Origin: Epiperipatus broadwayi
Taxonomy: Eukaryota > Onychophora > Udeonychophora > Euonychophora > Peripatidae
Direction: 5' to 3'
DNA length: 64,000 nt
Assembly: GCA_028023455.1 (NCBI GenBank)
Contig: JAQFVV010012419.1
Coordinates: 1,752,501-1,816,500, forward strand
Shown: in pieces, positions 13,274 to 22,780 of the stretch
How positions within the stretch are numbered: the stretch's first letter is position 1
How the letters are laid out: each line of letters opens with the position of its first letter
The notes under the pieces: model-generated
What the model saw: only the letters and a program-made list of their open reading frames with translations
Told to the model about the DNA's origin: nothing
Databases searched by the model: none
Position numbers and translations under genes: made by a program

Positions 13274-16200
13274 GTGGTGACCTTGCTATTATTGCCACAG
13301 TTTCTTATAAATGTGTACAGTCAATTTTACAAAAAAAACTTTTAAATTTTTATATAATCATTATTATATTGTTTTTTTTTTATCTAAAACAAGTTAAAAT
13401 ATAATATTTATTAATTAAAAAGCTAATCTAAATTATTTTAAAGCTATATTATTTAAATTTATTAACAAAGTTAATTTATAATATAATGTTTATAGTCTCA
13501 TATTAGTAAATAATTATTGAAATTAGACAATTCAATCCTAAAATAATAATTTTAGTCATAAAAATTAATAGTATATAAGTCTTAAACAATTCAAAACAAA
13601 GCAAAACTCTCCATATAGTTGTGTCATCTTGTGATCATGTGATGTTAAATGGTATATAAGTCTTAACAGTTTAATTTAAGTAATTCTTACTTAATTATTT
13701 TAAATTATATTAAATGCTGATGTTATAAGTCAGGTATTCAGTGTGTGTTCACCTATGCACACACACATTCATGATAAATTGATTAATTTTAGTTCCTTAT
13801 AGCTGAAGTTAATATTATTTGTATTTAATTCATGTTGCAATTATTTTTGGATTATTTTAAAAAGTGTATCAAAATTAATGTTATAATCGTTTAAACAATA
13901 GTTTTATATTTCAAATTTAAGTTAATAAAAATTGTTCTAGTATTAAAAGTATATTTAAATATAATATTTAAGTAAAGTTTCAAATAAATTATTTAATAAG
14001 AATTATTAAATAAATTATTTTGAAAAAAAAAAAGCCAGACAAAAATTAATTTGTATATAAATTTTTGGTATGATGTTTGAGAAAATCAGCAATTGTCTGT
14101 AATTGTCTATTTTTTTTTTTGATTCCAATCAATCAAAAAGTTTGTTATAATTTTTTAAATATTTTTATTTGGTTAGTAAAGTGTTAAAAGTAATTTATAA
14201 AATTATTAATCATCATCATCATTTAAAAAATTTATTTTGACTCATTTTAAAATGGAGTAAAACCTACAAATATTCCTTATCAATGCTGCATAAGAAACCA
14301 ACTGAACAGTATAATGATTTGTAGCAGGAATATGAGTTATCCAAACTGATATCGCAATAGTCAGGAGACTATGCCAGAGAGGCTGTTGTTCAGACCAAAG
14401 ATTAACATTAAGGAGTTGTAAGGAATTTCTGTATGTTTGATATGAAAGGACAATCTTATTTAATGTTAATAATTGACCATAAAGAGCATAGACTTTTATG
14501 TGATACAGACATCAATTTTTGTTCTTTGAAAGTTATTAAAAACTGTCTCAGAATTTATATTCCATTGAAGAAAAAGAATGAATGATAGCTAATTATTTTT
14601 TGAAAATGAACTTACAATGTATTTATCTATTATATGTTATTCACAAATGTTTTTTTTTACATGAAACGACTACTAACTTTAAAAACAAATGAAAAATTAA
14701 ATAATATTTCTCAAGTCTTGTGCAAGTTGAGTATAAATATAAATATGAACTAGTATAAGAAGATTTTGATTATAAGTAATAAATCGACTATAAATATGGA
14801 TAAATGGATATTAACCCAGAGGAGAATATTTTTAAATGCATAATGTAATTAAAATATTCTTAGTTGTTAATACTCAGATGTATATACTTGAAGATAAGAA
14901 TTTTAAAATAGAAAGAATTCATTAGTGATAACATCAAAGTTATTTATAATACTTTTATATAAGAATTTGAAGAATTCTGTATAATGAAACATTTCTACAA
15001 TAAGTTATTAAACTTGGAAAGATGAAGAAACTTTTAAATGTGGAAATTACTCTATTGCATAATCCATTTTGTATTATTAAGTTTTCATGAAATTTGTTTC
15101 ATCTAGGATAAATATAACAAATTTTATTTCTAAATACTTTTTGTCCTGAATGGATGAACACAATTTTAATTGGATTTTTTTTTGCTCTCATATTTTGCAT
15201 TTGTACTGAATGGAATTGAGAATGGTGAGAAGAGCAGAGGGTAAAAAATCTCTATTAGTTAACTGAACATAATCATGGTAACTGCACTTTCCTACTGAAG
15301 GTTAACTCAAGAAAAATTAAGAACATTTTAGTATTTGATTATTTTTCTTAGTTAAGAAATATAGTTATATAAGTTAATAATTATTTATTCTTAGGTTTAA
15401 AATATCATTTATTACTTATATGATATGTGAATTTTATTTGAATATTTGGTATAATATTATAAAAAAGGTGACAGAAAAATTAATATTTTTCTGTAATGGT
15501 AATTAAATCTATAACTTTCAGATGAAATGACATCAACCAGAGAGACTGGCATTGCAATATTAATTATAAGGGCAGGATTATGGTAAAATGTTACTAATAT
15601 GTATTTAAATTTTAATATGGGTATTTATTCATTTAGGAGAATGATAAATCAGGTGAACTGAATAATATGTTTATTCTGTTTATGTATGATATAGTAATTG
15701 GTTTTAGATACCATGTGAAGGTATAAATAGACATGTTACATGCTAAATCTAATTAGATACTATGTGAAATTATGAGTATGAATGTTATTGAGATCTTTTT
15801 ATATACCATAGATAAGTATTAATAAAATGTTAGAAACATTATCTGTTTAGATACGATTTGCATATTTGATCTCTGAATTATTTTTTATAAAGAATTTGAA
15901 TGAAGATATTTATTATAGTGGAATATTTGAACTCATTTGTTCATAATGTATTGAATCTTTTTGATATTTTAGTGAATGCTCTAAGATGAAAGTTAGAAAT
16001 TATTTTTATGATAAGATATTTTAGAATATCTTTACAATGTTGAAGGAGATATACAAAGTGTTTATGATAGACAGTTAGTGGTTTGGGAAAGTAATATGGA
16101 CAAAATACTATAGTGCAAGGGATATATTGTGACTATGAAATATTATCTTTTGAATATTGAATATAATCTTATGAATGCTAAATAGAATACAGTTAACATA

Positions 16201-18209
16201 GTTCCGTATATTTTGTGATTCATGGTCAGTAGTGGTTTTTTCCATACATCAGTAAGTGCTCAAAGAAATGTCATGATAGGAATTAAAAGTTGACAAAAGA
16301 ACATGTGGTCTTAAGCTCTGCATCCATGTTTCCACTGCTTTTTTATAGTTTTATAGTATTAAATCCCTCACTTTCAATCCCTTCTATTATCACTGGTTTC
16401 TACCTTGTAATTGATCATTGAAAAATAATGACTAGACTATTAAATGATGTTAGAATTTTTTGGAAGCCCAAAAGAGAAAAATATACCACAAATCTAACTA
16501 ATGTGAAATAAAGTTTTATGAAATGATTTGATATTCCAAAATATTGTAAGAGATCAAGAAAATGATTGCATGCATATTCTAATTATAGAAAAAGTATAAA
16601 TGGAATGGAAACTTGAAGGTTATTAACATTATAAAAGCTGGAGTAATTAAATACCATTATATTATTCAATTAATTATATGTTTATTTTAGTAGATAAAAT
16701 AATCATAAGCAAATATAAGTTGTAGAATTATTATAAAATTATGATGGATTATGAAGTGAAGAACTTATTAGTATTCAAAAATATATTGTTTTTTTTTATT
16801 AATGCGTCATAGTGTAATATAAATTAAATATTTAGATAATGAATGTGAATATTTCATGAAAATATTTAGAGAAATATTCCATTATCTAGGGATATTTTTG
16901 TTAGGAAACTTATAATTATTTATGAACATGTTTTTGTATGATAATAATGTTAATGTTTATAAATAGCATACATTTAGAAAAGGTAATATAATTATCCTAG
17001 AAGTGAATTTTTGTTTCATATTGCTACTTTATGAGAAAAAAGTTTAATTGGAAACTATTTACTATTATTATTTTTGTATGTATGTGTAAATATTTTTTAT
17101 ACAAGTATTTTAAATTTTGAATGATTTCAATTTTGTAAATACTATATGTTGTAAATTTTGAAATCTTAGTTGTCATAATAAATTATCAATGTTTGTTTTA
17201 AATTAGTCTTATGTCTTGAAAGTTTTTTTTTCTTGTTCTGAACAAGTCATTACGTATATTTATAACCACACACATGTATTATAAAGATTAATTATATATT
17301 TATAATATTATACACGCATTATAAAAGATAGAGTATGATTATTAGATTATAATGGAAAACTATATAATGCAAATTTATTAATAATCCCAGTTGGTAATGA
17401 TAACAAGGCTTAATATTTTTATATGCCATATAAAACTATATAACTAAAACTGTAATGCATAATAAAATGAAAGTATTATTTGTGATAGTATATAATTTTA
17501 ATTTGTTGTTGCTAAGAAAAATAAGTGATTTTAAAACAAGAGTTCTGGAGTATTTTATTTTATTGATTATTATTATATTATAGCTAAGTATATATAAAAT
17601 CCCTCACTATATGTAGCTATGTTAGTTAATGTGTAATTGTCAGAATAATAGTATAAACCTGAGATTAAGATTAATATTAAGATAGAGGAAGTTATGGATT
17701 TTATTTAACGATGTATTATTGGATTAAGTAGAGGACTGCCAAATATTTTATTTAATTTAGTAATAATAATTATAGTTTGTTTTATGTAATAAGTGAGTCA
17801 CGGTAGTATTACTGATAGTTTATGAATGTAGGTAGGGGTAATATTCCTATGCCATTGGGAATGTATCTTTTGGGATATGTTCTTAATGTTAAACTTACCA
17901 TGAATGTTACTATATGGTTATAGTTATGAATCTCATGATTTTTTAATATTTAATCAAACCATTTGTTCGAGGATTTAAATTAATGTAATTGTAAATGAGC
18001 TAAAATCTAAATTGAATCTTTAACTATTTAGTGTTTAAATTAAGTCTTTAGTTGATTAGTAATTAAATCAATTGTTTAATTCATAGGTTATTAAGTTACT
18101 AGATGCATTATTATTAACAATTATATTCGAATGAGCTAGTTATTATATTATAGTTTGAAATAGCGAGTTGTCTTGATTAAATATGATTGAGCTTCTTTTA
18201 GTAAAGGTG
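13274..18209. other. AT-rich non-coding DNA
   Basis: No gene is supported. A segment near 16090-16470 shows weak collinear similarity to 54080-54400 and is listed separately. CA/TG-rich words near 13740-13770 can form a small hairpin. Confidence 0.5.
16090..16470 (+). repeat. Possible diverged dispersed repeat, copy 1
   Basis: Words shared in order with 54080-54400 include AATATG, ATTGTGAC/TAGTGACA, ATGTGGTCTTAAG, ATCCATG, and ATAATG followed by TTAAATGATG. Similarity is low, was judged by eye, and could partly reflect shared base composition. Confidence 0.35.
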
Positions 18210-18217
18210 CAATATAT
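18210..18217. repeat. Target-site duplication, left copy
   Basis: CAATATAT, repeated exactly at 18666-18673, flanks the hAT-type element. Confidence 0.9.
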
Positions 18218-18665
18218 CAGGGATGGCCAACTTTTGTGTTCATAAGATCTAATTTTTATTTATAAAATGTGTTCCGATCGACTTGTTGTCATAGGCGTAG
18301 TCTAAATGGAAGGAGGTGTGAAATACATACTATTTTCATATATCTACCTAGTAAAAAATAATTATTTAACGGGCTAAAAAACTCATGTCCGATGGAATTA
18401 AAGCAACATGAGTAATTATTAACAATATTTATTAATTCAAATTAGCTACATTAAATCAAGATTAAAATATTATTTTCAATAATAATACGGCTTAGTGGAC
18501 TTCACTTATCTAGAATTGAAAAAAAAAAATTAGAATAAAAATAAAAAAACTTAAAAATCTTGATTTAATTTGTTTCACTCGTTACCCGACAGCTCTTGCC
18601 AGACTGGCCTCGCGATAGCTTTGCGATCGACCGGTGGATCACGATCGACTTATTGGACACCCCTG
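18218..18665. mobile_element. Non-autonomous hAT-type DNA transposon, 448 bp
   Basis: The termini are CAGGGATGGCCAA on the left and, read inward on the minus strand from the right end, CAGGGGTGTCCAA. This matches the CAGNG termini known for the hAT superfamily. The element is flanked by identical 8-bp duplications, the length hAT transposases produce. Subterminal copies of CGATCGACTT occur near both ends (around 18276 and 18641), as expected of transposase-binding repeats. No transposase frame is present, so it would have needed a partner element. The perfect target duplication suggests fairly recent insertion. Confidence 0.92.
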
Positions 18666-18673
18666 CAATATAT
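18666..18673. repeat. Target-site duplication, right copy
   Basis: CAATATAT, identical to 18210-18217. Confidence 0.9.
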
Positions 18674-19208
18674 TGTAACAGGTTGCGACCCTTTTCCATC
18701 TTTATTGGCTTGAACTTACACTATCTTTATTAAAAAAAAATTATATAACGTATTATTAAATGATATTAATAATTAATACATAAACAAAATATTCGATTTG
18801 CTGAGATGGACTTGTAACAACCATAGTCTGGCGGCAAGTTATTTTAAAACTTGGTCTCCCCAACAATAAAATAAGACCAAAATAATAGTCATAATTATAT
18901 AGATATAGGAATACTCAGACTTAGTTTCTAGTACTCACTAATTAATATTTCCCCAAGCAATATATTTATGAACATTGGTGTTTTCCCAACTCCACGCTCC
19001 AATCCTATGCTTGCATAAGAATTATATTGAAGGGATTTAATGAGAATAATAATAATGTATTATTTAATGCTCAGTCACTAGCTAGTTTATTTAGGGTAGG
19101 TAGTTCTAAGACTCACAGAGATGTGTTACTTTGGGGCAGTATGCATTAAATGGTTTAATAAAAAAACACATAAACATTTTAATTAAATGAATAATTATGA
19201 AATAACAA
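18674..19208. other. AT-rich spacer between two transposons
   Basis: No open frame or repeat of note was seen between the hAT-type element and the larger TIR element. Confidence 0.55.
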
Positions 19209-19216
19209 AAATAAAA
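19209..19216. repeat. Target-site duplication, left copy
   Basis: AAATAAAA, repeated exactly at 21647-21654. The A-rich context makes chance more likely than for the hAT-type element, but it abuts both terminal repeats precisely. Confidence 0.8.
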
Positions 19217-19249
19217 GGTACTTACGGATAATTTGCCTGATGACGTATT
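19217..19249 (+). repeat. Left terminal inverted repeat
   Basis: 33 bp starting GGTACTTAC, inverted at 21614-21646 with a single C/T difference. Confidence 0.93.
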
Positions 19250-19292
19250 TGACCCACCGGTTTCCCTTCCGGTAGGCATCGACGATCTTTGT

Positions 19293-19314
19293 ATGACAAC
19301 GTTGTCATGGCAAC
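19293..19314. promoter_or_regulatory. Perfect 16-bp palindrome overlapping an RFX X-box-like site
   Basis: ATGACAACGTTGTCAT (19293-19308) is a perfect palindrome. Overlapping it, GTTGTCATGGCAAC (19301-19314) differs at one position from the RFX-family X-box pattern GTNRCC-N(0-3)-RGYAAC. It may be a transposase or host-factor binding site. Function is inferred. Confidence 0.5.
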
Positions 19315-19350
19315 GAAGTGACTGGCATGATTAATCCATCAGAGAGTCAA

Positions 19351-19373
19351 TTTTTTTTTTTTTTTTTTTTTTT
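19351..19373. repeat. Poly-T tract
   Basis: 23 consecutive T residues inside the TIR element. Confidence 0.95.
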
Positions 19374-19474
19374 AACCGCGAGATTTAAAATTCGGAGAGA
19401 GATTTGGGAAATTTTTTGATTTTTCTATCTATTGTGATTTTGCTATCCACTTGATCACAGTGATTTTTTTCAGC

Positions 19475-19595
19475 ACGTCAGCACCTGGACTCATATTTGA
19501 GCGAGTTTATGTGGAGGCAGTCGTACAAAGCTGATCCTTTCGCTGCAATTTTAGAACATATATCCCAATTCAGTCCTCCACAGTGAACGCTATTT
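19475..19595 (+). other. Candidate exon in the TIR element
   Basis: The segment is preceded by a T-run ending TTTTTTTCAG and followed directly by a consensus donor GTAAGT (19596). It is visibly less AT-rich than its surroundings. A 25-codon ATG frame starts [11 protein letters not shown] and ends in a stop before the donor, so if transcribed this could be a 5' leader with a short frame. No protein family was recognised. It is either a residue of the parent element's gene or a chance arrangement. Confidence 0.35.
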
Positions 19596-20008
19596 GTAAG
19601 TAATTTTAATTTTTTTTATAATAATTATAATTTTAGAATGAATTACATTATTGAATATAGACAATAAGTAATCCAAATGCATGTAAAAGTAACGTCACCA
19701 TTAATGCCATATTCGCATTAAATCTTTATTTTAAATGTACAAACAATTTTTGTTAATATTTCTTCAATTAATTTGTAAATAATTTTCAATAATTTTTTTA
19801 ATAAAATTACCAATATACAGTCCATTTTTAAAATTACCAAATGCTTGTAGAAACTACGGCGTCTTACACCACATTTTATACAAGATGGCGATTAATGGTA
19901 GATTCGCATTAACTTTTTTTTTTTTAAATTTACAAAAAAAATTTTTTTTTTATATTTCTTCAATTATCAAACTTCCACTTAATTACATTTAATTTGTAAA
20001 TAATTTTT

Positions 20009-21170
20009 GGGTTAATATTTCTACAAATATCAAATTATTTTTCGTAAATTCATTAGCCAATGTATGTAAAAGTAGGGCATGTGATCGCGATTAATGGCAC
20101 ATTTTCAATAATTTTTTGTTTTTATATTTTGTATTGACCTTATTTTGTATTTCATGCATGTAAATTTTCACTAATTTGTTGGGGTTTTTTTTGTATTTTT
20201 GGGTTAATATTTCTACAAATATCAAATTATTTTTCGTAAATTCATTGGCTATACAGTACGGTTTTAAAATTAGCCAATGTGATCGCCATTAACGGCACAT
20301 TTTCCATAATTTTTTGTTTTTATATTTTGTATTGACCTTATTTTGTATTTCATGCATGTAAATTTTCACTAATTTGTTGGGGTTTTTTTTGTATTTTTGG
20401 GTTAATATTTCTACAAATATCAAATTATTTTTAAATTAGCCAATGTGATCGCCATTAACGGCACATTTTCCATAATTTTTTGTTTTTATATTTTGTATTG
20501 ACCTTATTTTGTATTTCATGCATGTAAATTTTCACTAATTTGTTGGGGTTTTTTTTGTATTTTTGGGTTAATATTTCTACAAATATCAAATTATTTTTAA
20601 ATTAGCCAATGTGATCGCCATTAACGGCACATTTTCCATAATTTTTTGTTTTTATATTTTGTATTGACCTTATTTTGTATTTCATGCATGTAAATTTTCA
20701 CTAATTTGTTGGGGTTTTTTTTGTATTTTTGGGTTAATATTTCTACAAATATCAAATTATTTTTCGTAAATTCATTGGCTATACAGTACGGTTTTAAAAT
20801 TAGCCAATGTGATCGCCATTAACGGCACATTTTCAATAATTTTTTGTTTTTATATTTTGTATTGACCTTATTTTGTATTTCATGCATGTAAATTTTCACT
20901 AATTTGTTGGGGTTTTTTTTGTATTTTTGGGTTAATATTTCTACAAATATCAAATTATTTTTCGTAAATTCATTGGCTATACAGTACGGTTTTAAAATTA
21001 GCCAATGTGATCGCCATTAACGGCACATTTTCAATAATTTTTTGTTTTTATATTTTGTATTGACCTTATTTTGTATTTCATGCATGTAAATTTTCACTAA
21101 TTTGTTGGGTTTTTTTCTACAAATATCAAATTATTTTTCGTAAATTCATTGGCTATATTTTGTATTTTAT
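20009..21170. repeat. Tandem array with 198-bp and 166-bp units
   Basis: The word GGGTTAATATTTCTACAAAT starts at 20009, 20201, 20399, 20565, 20731 and 20929, with a diverged junction at about 21115. Spacings are ~192, 198, 166, 166, 198 and ~186. The short units lack a ~32-bp piece carrying CATTGGCTATACAGTACGG. The middle copies are almost identical while the first and last are diverged, as expected from unequal exchange. Confidence 0.95.
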
Positions 21171-21180
21171 ATCTTGTACT

Positions 21181-21243
21181 ACAAGCTTCGCTTGTCAAAA
21201 ACACCCAGGGCCCCCCCCCAACAACTACAGCGCTATGCGCTGT
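21181..21243. repeat. Two perfect hairpins flanking a C-tract
   Basis: ACAAGC-TTC-GCTTGT (21181-21195) and ACAGCGC-TAT-GCGCTGT (21227-21243) flank a GGG plus C9 run (21208-21219). Such GC-rich structure is exceptional in this window. It lies between the array and the intron 3' end. Confidence 0.85.
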
Positions 21244-21452
21244 TATAATTGGCCACATTTTTAAGATTTTTGAATAGTTTTCATGCATGTACATTTTAAA
21301 TAATTTTGTGGGTACTATATTTTGTATTCACAGTATTAAATTTTCACTAATTTTTTTTTTTTGTATTTTTTTTTCAGGACCAAGAAACATGCTGGTGTTC
21401 AGTCGGTGTGTATCACGTGACATTCCTTTTGTTTTTTATCACATGGTCAACC

Positions 21453-21624
21453 GATGACGTATTACCCTGAAGGCATACCGATTTAATGTTGCGCTTTTTA
21501 ACGTGACGTGTTCACGTGATATGCGGACACATCTTATCGAGTAGATGTGTCTGCAGATCACTTGGAGACGTTATCTTAAAAATCGCAACATTAGACCCGT
21601 ATGCCTTCAGGGTAATACGTCATC
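21453..21624. repeat. 172-bp nested palindrome at the right end of the TIR element
   Basis: The left arm starts GATGACGTATTACCCTGAAG and is inverted in the right arm, which runs into the right TIR. The centre is at 21538.5, within ACACATCTTATCGAGTAGATGTGT-like sequence (21527-21550). Arms are ~84 bp with scattered mismatches. The outer arm repeats the inner part of the right TIR, so the TIR-proximal region exists three times in the element (once left, twice right). Confidence 0.92.
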
Positions 21625-21646
21625 AGGCAAATTATCCATAAGTACC
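21614..21646 (-). repeat. Right terminal inverted repeat
   Basis: 33 bp, the inverse of 19217-19249 with one mismatch. It continues inward into the nested palindrome. Confidence 0.93.
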
Positions 21647-21654
21647 AAATAAAA
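21647..21654. repeat. Target-site duplication, right copy
   Basis: AAATAAAA, identical to 19209-19216. Confidence 0.8.
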
Positions 21655-22639
21655 TAAAAAGAATGATAGTGCTAAACTGTTTAATGGAAGTATAAGCATA
21701 CATATATATTTTGACAGATTAAATTCTTATTGATTACACAGATTAAATATTTTATCTTTACAATTATCTATTGGATTTAATAGAAATAATTACAGGCTAT
21801 AGTATGAAATTAATAATATGCACTCCTATACATTTGAAATAAAATCTATTGTTACATTTGGGTTCCTGGGGAAATTAGATTGTCCATATTCACAAATAAA
21901 GTAAGCTTACATAATAATGGGGTGGCCATAAAGATTGTCCATAAAGAAAGTCTTTGCTTTTAACTTCTGATGAAATAATAGTAAATCCAAATGTTTGAAG
22001 TGGCAAAAGTGTATGTATGCAGATTCCTGAAGTTTGAACAATTAGGGATCATGGAGCAGCTTTGATTTCCTTTGTGGAGCAGTGAAAATGAAAACCCAGC
22101 ATGTTTATGGTTTTACCCCAACGTACTCATGTCAGCCGATGTATATATATTTTACTTGTAGTATCTTAGGTCAAAAAAATTGATAGCAATCACAATAACA
22201 GCATAAAATTTTAATCAACATAAAAATAAGAATCAGAATACCCCTCCTTTATTCTCATTTGGCTATATATCTTTTTTTTGTTTTTCTAGAAGGTTATTTT
22301 TCGCCTCAAGCATTATTTTCTATTATTTCCAAAAGTTCTATATTTTAAACCTTATCCTGCATGATCTCATTAGTCCAGCACACTATGATTTTAGATCCGT
22401 TTTCCTTTGTCTTCAGACTTTCTCTCACAAAAGAAAAGTTTTTAGCAAGTTTTTATTAGATTCAACATTTTTTTAAAACATTTAAAAAAAATAACTTTCA
22501 ACAAAATTTACATTAAAAGCATTCCATAGATCTAACAAAAGTGGTTTCATTCTACATATTTTTATTTTACTAAAACAAAATTAGATATGATATAACTGAA
22601 ATGCAGACTTATTATATACCTTTATCAATATATATGATA
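21655..22639. other. AT-rich non-coding DNA
   Basis: No gene is supported. A somewhat less AT-rich patch at 21990-22140 has no frame or structure I recognise. Confidence 0.5.
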
Positions 22640-22780
22640 TATAGGATATATGAGCATAGACTTTCACATGACCCACACTCTCCACTTTATCTCATAACAC
22701 TGATACACCTGAACACATATATGTCGAAAAGATAAATAATCACTAATATACATATTTCATGCTAAACCAGCAATCATCAG
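22640..22780 (-). repeat. Repeat family A, truncated inverted copy
   Basis: Read on the minus strand, it matches the last ~130 bp of the family A copies at 1070-1215 and 56350-56500, including the GATTATTTAT, AGTGGAGAGT and GTGAAAGTCT landmarks. The rest of the element is absent. Confidence 0.75.

Larger units (their letters stand above)
19596..21377 (+). other. Candidate spliceosomal intron filled by tandem repeats
   Basis: Donor GTAAGT begins at 19596. A CTAAT branch-type word lies at 21347-21351, 27 bases before a T-rich tract ending TTTTTTTCAG at 21377. This is a near-ideal metazoan intron end. The tandem unit carries the same CACTAAT plus T-rich tract but lacks the final CAG, suggesting the array grew from this intron's own 3' region. 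Splicing itself cannot be shown from the sequence. Confidence 0.4.
19217..21646. mobile_element. 2,430-bp TIR element with internal tandem array, intron signals and nested palindrome
   Basis: The 33-bp terminal inverted repeats (19217-19249 and 21614-21646) match at 32 of 33 positions, start GGTACTTA and end TGATGACGTATT. They are flanked by an exact 8-bp duplication. An 8-bp duplication is known for hAT, P and Merlin-type transposons, among others, but these termini lack the hAT CAGNG and I cannot assign a superfamily. No transposase frame is present, only short frames. Inside, in order, are small hairpins and an X-box-like palindrome (19251-19314), a T-tract (19351-19373), a possible exon (19475-19595), a 1,782-bp candidate intron holding a 166/198-bp array, and a 172-bp palindrome at the right end. 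It is less AT-rich than its flanks at both ends. It is probably a non-autonomous derivative of a larger element. Confidence 0.88.

Noticed and set aside
20009-21170. CRISPR-like or satellite centromere array
   Set aside because: Units are contiguous without unique spacers, and the array lies inside a single bounded transposon, so neither fits.
21097-21294. 65-codon minus-strand frame in the TIR element
   Set aside because: It covers the hairpin/C-tract and array junction, and its glycine run comes from the C9 tract.
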